DNA of 35,820 nt, taken from positions 1-35,820 of the forward strand of contig CAYZXU010000010.1 in the NCBI GenBank assembly GCA_964482535.1, in the 5' to 3' direction. The translations under genes and the position numbers were made by a program. Positions 7,601 through 16,684 of this stretch are shown here, one piece after another. The stretch is from CAYZXU01 sp964482535. GTDB lineage: Bacteria; Desulfobacterota; Desulfobacteria; Desulfobacterales; BuS5. The notes below the pieces were generated by a model, which worked only from the letters and a program-made list of their open reading frames with translations, was not told the origin of the DNA and ran no database searches. Within the stretch, counting starts at the first letter, position 1; every line of letters begins with the position of its first letter.

Positions 7601-9107
7601 GCGGCTTGGAGCTTATGTCATAAACTACTCTATTTACCCCTGCCACTTCATTAATAATTCTATTGGAAATTGTTCCAAGAAGCTTTTGCGGCAGCCTTGC
7701 CCAGTCCGCAGTCATTGCATCCTTGCTTGTAACCGCCCTTATTGCCACAATGTTCTCATAAGTACGTTTGTCTCCCATTATTCCCACGCTTTTAAGCGGG
7801 AGAAGAACAGCAAAGGACTGCCACACTTTTTTGTAATACCCGGCTTTTTTTATCTCTTCCAGCAGCACGGCATCGGCTTCTCTTAATATGGAAAGCCTCT
7901 TTGAGGTTACCTCTCCAATTATTCTTATGGCAAGCCCCGGGCCCGGGAAGGGCTGCCTCCATACAAGATCGTCATTCATGCCGAGTTCTTTGCCAAGGCT
8001 TCGCACTTCATCCTTGAACAGATATTTTAAGGGTTCCACAAGTTTTAATTTCATTTTTTTAGGAAGGCCTCCCACATTATGATGAGACTTTATAACTGCC
8101 GTGGGACCGCCAAAAGGAGATATTGATTCAATTATATCAGGATAGAGAGTGCCCTGGGCCAAATACTTTGCACCTTTGATTTTTTTTGCTTCCGCTTCAA
8201 AGACTTCCATAAAGATTCTGCCGATAATTTTGCGTTTTTTTTCCGGATCTTCAACATTCTTTAAGGCTTTTAAAAATTTAGTCCTGGCGCTGACAAATCT
8301 GATAGTTAGCTTGAGATGTTCCCTTAAGGTTAATTTTAATTTTTTGGTCTCATCTTTTCTAAGCAGACCATTGTCCACAAATATGCATGTAAGCCTTTTA
8401 CCTATTGCATTGTGTATAAGAATAGCTGTAACCGAAGAGTCAACTCCGCCGCTTAAGCCGAGAATTACCCTGTCGTTTCCAACCTTTTCTTTAACAAGAT
8501 TAATTGCAGTATCCGCAAAGGATTTCATATTCCAGGTTTTCTTGCACCCACATATATCAAACAGGAAATTGCGGATCATTGTTTTTCCCTTTGGAGTATG
8601 GGCAACTTCAGGGTGAAACTGAAGCCCAAAAAACCTCTTTTTACCATAAGCAGTTGCCGCAATCTTAGTGTTTTCCGTTGAAGCGGTTATCTTAAACCCG
8701 GGTGGCAGGCTCTCTATGGAGTCTCCGTGGCTCATCCAGCAGGATTCGTTTTTTTCCACATCTTTAAAGATATCCACCTGTTTTTTTATTTTAAGATCTG
8801 CAAAACCATATTCACGTTTTTTTGCCTTTTTCACATTACCGCCGAGCGTGTTTATCATAAACTGCATGCCGTAACATATGCCCAGAACAGGAATGCCCAA
8901 ATTAAAAATCCGGCTATCGATTTCAGGGCTGTTTTTTTCATATATGCTTGAGGGGCCGCCTGAAAGAATTATTCCATGGGGATTAAGGGACTTTATATGA
9001 TCAAGTGTAATGTCAGGTGATTCTATCTGACAAAACACATGGTATTCACGTACGCGCCTTGCTATGAGCTGATTATACTGTGATCCAAAATCTATTATAA
9101 GTATCAT
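7578..9107 (-). CDS. guaA: GMP synthase (glutamine-hydrolysing)
   Basis: Converts XMP to GMP using ATP and glutamine, the last step of guanine nucleotide synthesis, in the cytosol. At 509 residues it has normal length. The N-terminal class I amidotransferase has the nucleophile in GICYG (Cys78) and the His/Glu pair in FHPEV (His165, Glu167). The ATP pyrophosphatase domain has the P-loop SGGVDSS (219-225). The C-terminal dimerisation domain ends in the conserved PPSTIEWE. All catalytic residues are present. It is divergent from efp, with 132 bases between them, and is followed by the coiled-coil gene. Its last 24 bases are tandemly repeated just after the stop. Confidence 0.97.
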   Translation of the reverse strand: MILIIDFGSQYNQLIARRVREYHVFCQIESPDITLDHIKSLNPHGIILSGGPSSIYEKNSPEIDSRIFNLGIPVLGICYGMQFMINTLGGNVKKAKKREYGFADLKIKKQVDIFKDVEKNESCWMSHGDSIESLPPGFKITASTENTKIAATAYGKKRFFGLQFHPEVAHTPKGKTMIRNFLFDICGCKKTWNMKSFADTAINLVKEKVGNDRVILGLSGGVDSSVTAILIHNAIGKRLTCIFVDNGLLRKDETKKLKLTLREHLKLTIRFVSARTKFLKALKNVEDPEKKRKIIGRIFMEVFEAEAKKIKGAKYLAQGTLYPDIIESISPFGGPTAVIKSHHNVGGLPKKMKLKLVEPLKYLFKDEVRSLGKELGMNDDLVWRQPFPGPGLAIRIIGEVTSKRLSILREADAVLLEEIKKAGYYKKVWQSFAVLLPLKSVGIMGDKRTYENIVAIRAVTSKDAMTADWARLPQKLLGTISNRIINEVAGVNRVVYDISSKPPSTIEWE

Positions 9108-9198
9108 TATGAAAAAAACCTTTGTTTTTTGTTATGATTGCAGCTTGTCGAAACAGGATGAATATGTTAGAGACCTGACAAAAAGTCAACTTTATTTT

Positions 9199-9228
9199 TT
9201 GCCTGTTAAGGCAGTGTATAATTATAAT
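9199..9228 (+). promoter_or_regulatory. Candidate sigma-70 promoter for efp
   Basis: TTGCCT at 9199-9204 and TATAAT at 9223-9228 are separated by 18 bases. A second overlapping TATAAT lies at 9217-9222. Start from the downstream -10 would give a very short leader before the ATG at 9252. The two -10 boxes are clear; the choice between them is not. Confidence 0.4.
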
Positions 9229-9251
9229 TTAAAAGGGAGATGTTTAAACAG

Positions 9252-9815
9252 ATGTACGAAAGTGGTGATTTAAGAAAAGGGCTTAAAATTGAAATTGAAG
9301 GGGCACCATACGTTATAGTTCAGTTCGATTTTTCCAAACCCGGGAAGGGGCAGTCTTTATATAGATGCAAGTTGAAAAACATGATTACCGGTGTTCAGTT
9401 TGACAGGACATACAGGTCGGGAGAAAAGTTTAAAGAGGCGAACCTCGAAGAGCGCGAAATGGAATATATCTATTGTGACGGTGAAAATTACTGTTTTATG
9501 GATACCCAAAACTATGAGCAGGAAATGCTTTTCCAAAATCAGATGGGTGACGCAAAAAATTTTTTAAAGGAAAATATAGTCTGCAATGTGCTTTTTTTTG
9601 AAAATATTCCCATAGCCCTTACTTTGCCTAATTTTGTAAATCTAAAGGTTATAGTTGCAGATCCATGGGTAAAGGGAGACACTGCTTCAGGAGATTCAAA
9701 GCCTGCAACACTTGAAACAGGTTTCGTCCTGCAGGTTCCGCCTTTTGTTGAAAGAGACGAAACTATAAAGGTGGACACAAGAACAGGGCAATATGTGGAA
9801 CGTGTAAAAGGATAG
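9252..9815 (+). CDS. efp: Translation elongation factor P
   Basis: EF-P relieves ribosome stalling at polyproline stretches. The product is 187 residues, matching the usual 185-190. The three-domain protein shows the domain I loop KPGKGQ with the lysine that is modified in other bacteria (Lys32 here, Lys34 in E. coli). The C-terminal signature region (GFVLQVPPFVERDETIKVDT) is also present and is quoted here as a single short motif. The start is set at 9252 (MYESGDLRKG), which matches the family. An ATG at 9240 directly touches the GGGAG Shine-Dalgarno and is too close to be used. No EF-P lysine-modifying enzyme is in the window. It converges with the helicase gene, with 4 bases between the stops. 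Confidence 0.95.
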   Translation: MYESGDLRKGLKIEIEGAPYVIVQFDFSKPGKGQSLYRCKLKNMITGVQFDRTYRSGEKFKEANLEEREMEYIYCDGENYCFMDTQNYEQEMLFQNQMGDAKNFLKENIVCNVLFFENIPIALTLPNFVNLKVIVADPWVKGDTASGDSKPATLETGFVLQVPPFVERDETIKVDTRTGQYVERVKG

Positions 9816-9819
9816 TTTT

Positions 9820-11787
9820 CTATCTGTTTATAAAACACTTCTCAAGAGCATTTTCTTGTATATCTTCTAAAAAGCAGGATGGACTATTTAAAAAAGTTCC
9901 TGAAATCTTATCGTAAATATTTGTTGGGTATATAAAAAACAGCCTTTTTTTTGCGCGTGTTGCGGCTACATACATAAGCCGAAGTTCTTCTTCAAGGTTT
10001 TCCGGCTGCCTGAATGACTGCACTGAAGGGAATCTTCCGTTTAAAGTCCAGATAACAAAGACAGTGTGCCATTCAAGCCCTTTTGCAGAATGAATTGTTG
10101 AAAGTATCAGCCGGTTATTATCAGTCGCTCCCATGGAAAAAGAATCATTAAAGCTCGTGTTGGGAGGCTCAAGGGTCATATCTGCAAGAAATTGATTAAT
10201 GCTTTTAAAACGATCCATAATCGTTAAAAGCTGTTCAAGATCCTTAAGCCTCTTTGGATAATTATCATACTTGCTTTTTAAAAACGGGAGGTAGTACTCT
10301 AACGCTGCCTCTCCTGTTTGAGTCACCGAGATTAAAGGGTTCGCGTTAAAAAAAGAAAAAAGGTTCCACAGCCTTTCAAGATCCTGTGTCCATACTTTTA
10401 AAGATTTTAAAGCCGTCAGCCCTTCATATGCCGATTTTTCTTCCACAATTTTTTTATACAGCCTGTCAGCGGTTTTTTGTCCTATTCTGTCCATAAGGAG
10501 AAGAATTCTGTACCAGCTTATTTTGTCCCTGTGGTTAGAAAAAACTTTAATAATGGCAATTAAATCCTTGATATGAGCCGATTCAGCAAATCTAAACCCT
10601 CCCACCTTTATAAAGGGAAGCCCCTCTCCGTTAAGCTCTAATTCAAGATCGAATGAATGAAATCCTGCCCTGAACAGCACTGCAATTTCATTTAAAGCTA
10701 TGCCTGTTTTTTTCAGTTTCTTAATCTCGTTAACTATAAACAGGGATTGGGAATTTTCACAGTCCGCTTCAACAAGAAGCGGCTTTGAGCCACCTTTAAT
10801 TTTTGTGAAAAGATGCTTCGGGTATCTATTTTCAGCCATGCTGATCATTATATTTGTAAGATTTAATATGGGCTGAATACTTCGATAATTTTCTTCAAGC
10901 TTAATAACTTTTGTGCCTGGAAAAAGATCTGGGAATGTCATAATATTTTCAAAATTTGCGCCCCTGAAAGAATATATGCTCTGGGAATCATCACCTACGA
11001 CCATTATATTCCTGTTTTCGGATGCAAGAAAATATATTATTTCTGCCTGAATCTTATTTGTATCCTGAAATTCATCAACCATGATATGGCTGTACTTTGC
11101 AGAAATTTTTTTTCTTATGTCAGGAAATTCCTTTAAAATACGGAGAAGATAAACAAGAAGGTCGTCATAATCAAAAAATTTATGCCGAATCTTTTCGATT
11201 TTATACTTCTCGTAAATAACTTCAATCTCATCAAGAAAAATGATTAGATGATTATAATAATCTTCAACTGTTTCCTCTATGCATATCCCCTTATTAACAG
11301 CCGTTCCGAAGATATTTGCGAGTGTAGATTTTCTGGGAAATGACCGGTTCCCGGATATTTTACTTATCTCTTTTCTTATCATTCCGATCAGACTCTCGGA
11401 ATCGGCACGGTCGATAATTGAATACCCTTCAGTGTATCCTATTTGCGGAGCATACTTTCCCAAAACAGTATTGGCAAAAGAGTGAAAGGTTCCTCCGCTG
11501 ACTTTACCGCACCTGCCATCAAGAAGAAGGGAAGCTCTCTTAAGCATTTCCTGTGAAGCTTTTCTGGTAAAAGTGAGGAGCAAAATGGAAGCAGGAGAAA
11601 CTCCTTCTTCTATAAGCCTTGCGACTCTGTATACCAGGGTTCTTGTTTTCCCGCTTCCTGCACCGGCAATGATTAAAAGGGGCCCTTTTGTGCATGTGAC
11701 CGCCTCAAGCTGGGAAGGATTAAGATTTTCTTTGTAGGAAATTTGAAAGTTAACACTGCTTTTTTCAAACTCTATTTTTTTTTGCAT
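9820..11787 (-). CDS. UvrD/Rep/PcrA-type ATP-dependent DNA helicase
   Basis: A 655-residue superfamily 1A 3'-5' DNA helicase for repair or replication restart. Motifs in order are the Q motif LNPSQLEAV (22-30), Walker A AGAGSGKT (41-48), motif Ib GTFHSFA (99-105), motif II VDEFQDT (237-243), motif III GDDSQSIYSFRGA (265-277), motif IV LEENYRS, motif V STIHSAKGLEWHTVFV and motif VI RLMYVAATRAKKRLF. Motif II has the DEFQ variant, not the DEXX most common in UvrD. It is slightly shorter than UvrD (about 720), lacking an extended C-terminus. I would not choose between uvrD, rep and pcrA. It converges on efp, and the start is ATG at 11787. Confidence 0.92.
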   Translation of the reverse strand: MQKKIEFEKSSVNFQISYKENLNPSQLEAVTCTKGPLLIIAGAGSGKTRTLVYRVARLIEEGVSPASILLLTFTRKASQEMLKRASLLLDGRCGKVSGGTFHSFANTVLGKYAPQIGYTEGYSIIDRADSESLIGMIRKEISKISGNRSFPRKSTLANIFGTAVNKGICIEETVEDYYNHLIIFLDEIEVIYEKYKIEKIRHKFFDYDDLLVYLLRILKEFPDIRKKISAKYSHIMVDEFQDTNKIQAEIIYFLASENRNIMVVGDDSQSIYSFRGANFENIMTFPDLFPGTKVIKLEENYRSIQPILNLTNIMISMAENRYPKHLFTKIKGGSKPLLVEADCENSQSLFIVNEIKKLKKTGIALNEIAVLFRAGFHSFDLELELNGEGLPFIKVGGFRFAESAHIKDLIAIIKVFSNHRDKISWYRILLLMDRIGQKTADRLYKKIVEEKSAYEGLTALKSLKVWTQDLERLWNLFSFFNANPLISVTQTGEAALEYYLPFLKSKYDNYPKRLKDLEQLLTIMDRFKSINQFLADMTLEPPNTSFNDSFSMGATDNNRLILSTIHSAKGLEWHTVFVIWTLNGRFPSVQSFRQPENLEEELRLMYVAATRAKKRLFFIYPTNIYDKISGTFLNSPSCFLEDIQENALEKCFINR

Positions 11788-12023
11788 TATTAAATCTATT
11801 GCCCTGAAGCATTATAAAAACTTTACAGCGCTTCTCTTTTGTCCACGTTCATAAATAAAAATCGTCCTATAATAAAGCATCGTGATTATTTTTCATAAGG
11901 AATCAATAATGTCAATATATGCATTTTTTATTTTTTCCTATAATTTGTTGACTTTTAAAAAGTATATATATTAATTTGATAAAAGTTAATTAAATTTTTA
12001 CATGAAAAAGGAGTATTATACCC
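11788..12023. other. Divergent intergenic region
   Basis: An AT-rich 236-base spacer between the minus-strand helicase and the plus-strand winged-helix gene. It holds a candidate plus-strand promoter (listed separately) and a minus-strand TATAAT (11816-11811) without a good -35. No RNA gene or repeat was recognised. Confidence 0.6.
11948..11976 (+). promoter_or_regulatory. Candidate promoter of the winged-helix gene
   Basis: TTGACT at 11948-11953 is followed after 17 bases by TTAATT (11971-11976), with TATATT overlapping just upstream. The -35 is close to consensus, the -10 weak. It would give a leader of about 40 bases with AAGGAG shortly before the ATG at 12024. Confidence 0.35.
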
Positions 12024-12431
12024 ATGCCCAAATTAGAAGAAGAGTTACAGTCAGTTTTAAACAGCATATCAAAGTTCCTGGTTTCACTTTCCACACAGGT
12101 GGACAATCTTCAAAAGCAGGTAAATAAACTTCAGGAAGACAAACAAGTAAAATTAGCCCCAAAAGTAGAATTGGCTCCAAAAGCAAAAAAAGTTAAGAAA
12201 AAAACAGAAGTCAAAAAAATACCTGCATCTAAAAAAGCATCTAATGTAAACCAGCCAACTCTTCTTGGTGCAGTATATAATGTGATCAAAAGAAGCAGAA
12301 ACGGGGCAACAATAGAAAAAATTATAGAAAAGACAGACATTGCTCCAAAGCAGCTAAGCAATGCTCTTTACAAACTTACAAAAAAAAATAAAATTGCGGC
12401 TAAATCCCGTGGGGTTTATATAAAAAAATAA
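12024..12431 (+). CDS. Coiled-coil plus winged-helix DNA-binding protein
   Basis: A 135-residue basic protein of no recognised name. Residues 5-40 form an amphipathic coiled coil (SVLNSISKFLVSLSTQVDNL). Residues 42-75 are a lysine/alanine/proline linker of histone-tail character (KLAPKVELAPKAKKVKKK). Residues 78-135 look like a winged helix: 'TLLGAVYNVIKRSRNGATIE', then 'IAPKQLSNALYKLTKKNKI' and a wing ending GVYIKK. The architecture suggests a small oligomeric DNA-binding protein, either a regulator or a nucleoid-associated factor. It stands alone with its own promoter-like region and terminator-like hairpin. No catalytic residues are apparent. Confidence 0.8.
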   Translation: MPKLEEELQSVLNSISKFLVSLSTQVDNLQKQVNKLQEDKQVKLAPKVELAPKAKKVKKKTEVKKIPASKKASNVNQPTLLGAVYNVIKRSRNGATIEKIIEKTDIAPKQLSNALYKLTKKNKIAAKSRGVYIKK

Positions 12432-12463
12432 GAAATTTTTTGAGCGTCTGAATCTCAAAGCAT

Positions 12464-12502
12464 TTCAGCCCTGAAAAGTATGTTTTACTTTTCAGGGCTG
12501 AA
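12464..12502. terminator. Perfect 17-bp hairpin between convergent genes
   Basis: The arms 12464-12480 (TTCAGCCCTGAAAAGTA) and 12486-12502 are perfectly complementary around a 5-base loop (TGTTT). It lies between the converging winged-helix and PEP-CTERM genes, so a bidirectional terminator is the natural reading. No long T tract follows on either side, which is atypical for a purely factor-independent terminator. Confidence 0.65.
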
Positions 12503-12547
12503 TAACTTAAGTTCCTGTGTCGCTAAAATCTCGCCTTTAGTAAAAAT

Positions 12548-13339
12548 TTATTTTTGATATGTTCTGAATTTTTTTCTTCCAAAACCCGCCATCGATATCA
12601 GGCCTATCCCTAAAAGAAACAGTGTGGCAGGTTCCGGCACAGGAGCAGCTCCGGTCATCAGATCGTTGCCGCATTCCATTGTAAGATGAATAAGTTCTCC
12701 GCTGTTGATTATACTCTTAAACATATCACCACCTGTTATCGCAAGAACATAGTGTGCAGTATCACAATCATTGCCCCAATCATCAAATAATCCTAATGCG
12801 GTATTGTCAGCAGTAAAATCAGATACTATGTAAGTGCCGGTTTCTGAGATGCTTCCGCCGCTTTCATACTGATATGGTGCAGATGCTGCTATGTCTGTAG
12901 GATCAACGACACCAGTATAACCTTCAATCATATCGAAAGAGCCTGGGTCGTCGGTCAAATTGTCATTGTCAGTAGCACTATTCCGGCTTAAATCTAAAAC
13001 ATAATTGTCTCCGATAAAGACATCTCCTATGGAAACATTGTGTACGCCATTAATATAATCAAAGCCGCCTATCATATAGAGTGACCTTGTTGTATCATTC
13101 CAAAACATGCCCTCTAAATCCCATCTTTGGTAGGTGTATGTGTTTGGATTGCCCTCTGTCTCATCATCTTCACCTGCAATTCCTTTAGCTAGGGAACCAA
13201 TGCCCCATGTGGAGTTTGCAAGACCATCATTCACGGTTATCTGTACACCGAGATCATCCATGGTTAAAGCCATACTATTTGCCCCAAAAAATAAAACAGA
13301 TAAAAATAAAATCATTAAAGTTGTTAATATTTTTTGCAT
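12548..13339 (-). CDS. PEP-CTERM sorting domain-containing protein
   Basis: A 263-residue secreted protein. An N-terminal signal peptide (about residues 1-24, ending NSMA) precedes an acidic body rich in D, G, N and T that resembles no family I can name. The C-terminus is a full PEP-CTERM tag: VPEPATLFLLGIGLISMAG (PEP at about 235-237), then a GRKK basic end. Such proteins are cut and anchored or released by an exosortase and are often linked to exopolysaccharide. No exosortase is in the window. A sigma-54-type promoter is visible upstream, as is known for PEP-CTERM genes under PrsK/PrsR control. It converges with the winged-helix gene across a hairpin. Confidence 0.9.
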   Translation of the reverse strand: MQKILTTLMILFLSVLFFGANSMALTMDDLGVQITVNDGLANSTWGIGSLAKGIAGEDDETEGNPNTYTYQRWDLEGMFWNDTTRSLYMIGGFDYINGVHNVSIGDVFIGDNYVLDLSRNSATDNDNLTDDPGSFDMIEGYTGVVDPTDIAASAPYQYESGGSISETGTYIVSDFTADNTALGLFDDWGNDCDTAHYVLAITGGDMFKSIINSGELIHLTMECGNDLMTGAAPVPEPATLFLLGIGLISMAGFGRKKFRTYQK

Positions 13340-13732
13340 TTTAAATCTCCCTTTTTTATATTCTTAATAAAAAAATTTTAAGCCTTTGTTGAGCTTTTAA
13401 TTTTTTCTAAAGCAAAAACGATACCAAAGTTTTAAAAAAAATAATCTTGAAACAATAAGCTGAAATATCAAGTTGTTATACGCATTTTAAAAAAATAGAA
13501 ATAGTGTGGCGAATAGGATTATGTAATTAAGGTAATAATTATATGTGCAATTGTGTAATCTATGTAATAGTTAACGGTTTGAGGTCCAAACATTCAATCC
13601 GGCATACAATATATTGAACTTTCTTTTAAATTATGCACAGTATGAAGTCTTTAAAAAATGTTTGATTTCCTTAAAGTTCCGGGTAGAGTTAAAATTCAGG
13701 GTGTTGTACAAAAATAAGTTCATTGGGAGAAC
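13340..13732. other. 393-base divergent intergenic region
   Basis: It separates the PEP-CTERM gene (minus) from the M16 peptidase gene (plus). It holds the sigma-54 promoter described separately. A stretch around 13,520-13,575 has several near-repeats of TGTAAT, possibly regulator sites. The M16 ribosome binding site GGGAG is at 13725-13729. No gene or RNA was recognised. Confidence 0.6.
13411..13427 (-). promoter_or_regulatory. Sigma-54 (-24/-12) promoter of the PEP-CTERM gene
   Basis: Read on the minus strand the site is TTGGTATCGTTTTTGCT. The invariant GG and GC are exactly 10 bases apart and the TTTTGC -12 box is good, against consensus TTGGCACRNNNYTTGCW. The predicted transcript starts near 13400, about 60 bases before the ATG at 13339. 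PEP-CTERM genes are known targets of the sigma-54 activator PrsR in other bacteria. Confidence 0.65.
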
Positions 13733-16684
13733 ATGATGTTAAGAAAAATTTTTAGTAATTTGAGCAGACAACTTTTAATTTTAATTTTTTTTCTCACAGC
13801 TTTTTCATTTAATGGTGATCAAAATTTAAACTGGCAATCTGAAAATCTTTTTAGAAAAAGCCTTGTTAAACACTTAACTGCCAGGTCGGCATATGCAAAA
13901 GATTCTGCTGAATCCTTTAAATGGCCCCATGAACAAAGCGATCTTTTGCCGGATCCGGCTGTTAAATTCGGAAGACTTCCCAATGGTTTCAGATATATTT
14001 TGTTGAAAAACAAAAAACCGAAAAACAGGGTAAGCCTGCATCTTGATGTTCAGGCAGGTTCGATAAATGAGACGGACAATCAGGCCGGTCTTGCTCATTT
14101 TTTAGAGCATCTTCTCTTTTGCGGTTCAACACATTTTAAGCCCGGGGAACTTGTAAAATATTTTCAGAGCATAGGAATGGGGTTTGGCAATGATGCCAAT
14201 GCACATACCGGATTTTATGAAACAGTGTATGACATACTACTTCCAGACGGCGAGACAAGCGACCTTGAAAAGGGGCTCATGGTAATAAAAGATTATGCCC
14301 AGGGAGCGCTGCTGCTGCAGTCTGAAATAGACAGGGAACGCGGCGTTATACTGGCAGAAAAAAGAACCCGTGATTCAGCCTCCTACCGGACCTTTGTTTC
14401 GAGTTTTCGTTTTGAATTAAACGATTCAAGAACAACTAAAAGGCTTCCCATCGGAAAAGAAGATATAATAAAAAATGCCAAACAAAAAATAATTAAAGAT
14501 TTTTACGATACATGGTACAGACCGGAAAATATGATAATTGTTATGGCTGGTGATTTTGATTTAAAAACAGCTACCTGCCTTGTGGAAGCCAGGTTTAAAG
14601 ATCTGTCGGCAAGAGCTCCGGCCCGTCCGGTTCCAGCGCCTGATACGGTTAATCATACCGGTGTCAAGACATTCTATCATCATGAAAATGAAGCTGGAAG
14701 CACAAGTGTAAGTATAGAGATGGTTAAATCAGAATTAGAGCATCCTGATTCCGCTGCGCTGCAAAACATGCTTATTAAAAGGAGTATGGCTAAGCGTATT
14801 ATACAAAACAGGCTTGATGCTATTGTGGGCAGTCCCGATACTGTTTTTACTTCGGCTTCCATAAGCTCCGGTTCTTATATGCGCCAGTTTGAATATGCTG
14901 CTGTTTCCGCTGAGTGCAGTCCTGAAAACTGGAAAAAATCTCTGGGTGTAATTGAGCAGACACTGAGAAAAGCCTTAAAATTCGGATTTACAGAATCAGA
15001 GCTTGAAATAGTAAAAAAAGATTTTCTGTCTGAACTTGATATGGCTGTCAAAAAAGAATCCACACGCGACAGCAGCAAACTTGCACGTGAAATAATCCGG
15101 CATATTAATAATAACAGGGTGTTTATGTCCCCGAAACAGGAAAAAAGCTTATTTGCCCCTGTTATTGATTCAACAACACCCGATGAACTGCTTGCAGTAT
15201 TCAAAAAAATATGGGCTGAAAATCACAGGCTTGTTCTTGTAACAGGTAATGCTGATCTTGGCGGTTCGGATCAGGAACCTGAAAACATTATACTGAAAGT
15301 TTATAATAAAAGTCTGGAAAAGGAGATTACAAGACCTGCCGAACTTAAACTTATAGAGTTTCCCTACCTTGCTGAACCTGCTGTAAAAGGTGAAATAAAA
15401 AGCAGAAAAGATATTAAGGGGGCTGAAATCATACAGGTTGATTTTAAAAATGGAGTCAGGCTTAATCTGAAAAAAACAGATTTTGCTGCCAATCAGGTTC
15501 TAATTAAACTTGCATTCGGTTCAGGCAGTTCCCTGGAACCATCAGACAAGCCAGGGCTTACTGCCTTGTCCAGGGCAGTTATTAATGAAAGCTGTCTCGG
15601 CACCATGAAAAAGGATGAGCTGGAGCGTGCAATGGCAGGGAAAAATACATTTGTAAAATTTGGCGCAGGAGAAGATTCTTTTTTTCTGACAGGCATGACA
15701 GTCTCTAATGAAGTAGAGCTTATGTTTCAGCTTCTGTATGCGCATATTACTGATCCCGCTTACAGGGAGGAAGCATATAAACTCACTCTCCAGCGATTTC
15801 AAAAAAGGTATAAGGCATTATCAAGCTCCATTGACGGAGCAATGATTCTTTCAGGAAAATCTTTTATTGCAGGGGAAGACAGCCGTTTCGGTCTGCCTCC
15901 CTGGGATGTTTTTAAACATATGACCATTGATGATATCAGATCATGGATAAATAAGTCATTAAAAGAGGATCCTGTTGAAATATCAATGGTTGGAGATTTT
16001 AATATTGAAGAAACAATTGAAACAGCATCAAAATATATAGGCTCCATGTCAGCAAGACAAGGATTTGAAAGCCGGAGCATAAGAAAACTGCCTGAATTTC
16101 CCTTTGGAAAAACAAAAAACATAACTGTTCCCACTAAAATATCAAAGGGGCTTATAGTGCTTGCATATCCCACAGAAGATCTGTGGGAGATCCACAGAAC
16201 AAGACGGCTTTCAGTGCTTGCCAGTATTTTTTCAGACAGGATCCGTGAAAATATCCGTGTAAAACTGGGAGCGGCATATTCTCCTTTTGCATTTAACAGA
16301 TCTTCCAGAGCATATAAGGGATACGGAACTTTGCAGGTTTATATCCATATAGATCCGGAGCAGGCAGATATGGTTACAGCGCATGTTAAGAAAGTTGCAG
16401 CAGACCTTGCAGCAAACGGCATATCCCGGGAAGAGCTTGACAGGGCAATAAAACCGTCGGTTACAGGCATAAAGGATATGCAAAGAACAAACACTTACTG
16501 GCTGAATACCGTGCTTGCAGGTTCCATAAGGCATCCTGAACAGATCGACTGGAGTCAGACAATAATTGATGGCTATAATGCAATAAAAGTAAATGAAATA
16601 TCTAAAATGGCATCAAAATATTTAGACAACAGCAGATGTGCAACAATTATTATTAAGCCTAACCCGGATAAACCGGAGTTTTGA
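13733..16684 (+). CDS. Secreted M16 family (insulinase/pitrilysin-like) zinc peptidase
   Basis: A 983-residue peptidase of the pitrilysin type with active and inactive halves in one chain. An N-terminal signal or anchor lies at about residues 10-26 (LSRQLLILIFFLTAF), so it acts in the periplasm or at the envelope. The zinc motif HFLEH is at 122-126. The downstream glutamates are in ERGVILAE (Glu202 and Glu209, matching pitrilysin Glu162 and Glu169). The C-terminal R/Y region (LGAAYSPFAFNRSSRAYKGYG), split here only for description, is present. ATGs lie at 13733 and 13736; the second is better spaced from GGGAG. It is followed by pcm; the real spacer is probably about 105 bases once the artefactual gap is removed. 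Substrate unknown; peptide clearance is typical. Confidence 0.92.
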   Translation: MMLRKIFSNLSRQLLILIFFLTAFSFNGDQNLNWQSENLFRKSLVKHLTARSAYAKDSAESFKWPHEQSDLLPDPAVKFGRLPNGFRYILLKNKKPKNRVSLHLDVQAGSINETDNQAGLAHFLEHLLFCGSTHFKPGELVKYFQSIGMGFGNDANAHTGFYETVYDILLPDGETSDLEKGLMVIKDYAQGALLLQSEIDRERGVILAEKRTRDSASYRTFVSSFRFELNDSRTTKRLPIGKEDIIKNAKQKIIKDFYDTWYRPENMIIVMAGDFDLKTATCLVEARFKDLSARAPARPVPAPDTVNHTGVKTFYHHENEAGSTSVSIEMVKSELEHPDSAALQNMLIKRSMAKRIIQNRLDAIVGSPDTVFTSASISSGSYMRQFEYAAVSAECSPENWKKSLGVIEQTLRKALKFGFTESELEIVKKDFLSELDMAVKKESTRDSSKLAREIIRHINNNRVFMSPKQEKSLFAPVIDSTTPDELLAVFKKIWAENHRLVLVTGNADLGGSDQEPENIILKVYNKSLEKEITRPAELKLIEFPYLAEPAVKGEIKSRKDIKGAEIIQVDFKNGVRLNLKKTDFAANQVLIKLAFGSGSSLEPSDKPGLTALSRAVINESCLGTMKKDELERAMAGKNTFVKFGAGEDSFFLTGMTVSNEVELMFQLLYAHITDPAYREEAYKLTLQRFQKRYKALSSSIDGAMILSGKSFIAGEDSRFGLPPWDVFKHMTIDDIRSWINKSLKEDPVEISMVGDFNIEETIETASKYIGSMSARQGFESRSIRKLPEFPFGKTKNITVPTKISKGLIVLAYPTEDLWEIHRTRRLSVLASIFSDRIRENIRVKLGAAYSPFAFNRSSRAYKGYGTLQVYIHIDPEQADMVTAHVKKVAADLAANGISREELDRAIKPSVTGIKDMQRTNTYWLNTVLAGSIRHPEQIDWSQTIIDGYNAIKVNEISKMASKYLDNSRCATIIIKPNPDKPEF

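Noticed and set aside
8149..8616. A 155-codon open frame antisense to guaA
   Set aside because: GuaA is intact and fully recognisable on the other strand; the antisense product is low-quality hydrophobic/basic sequence without motifs.
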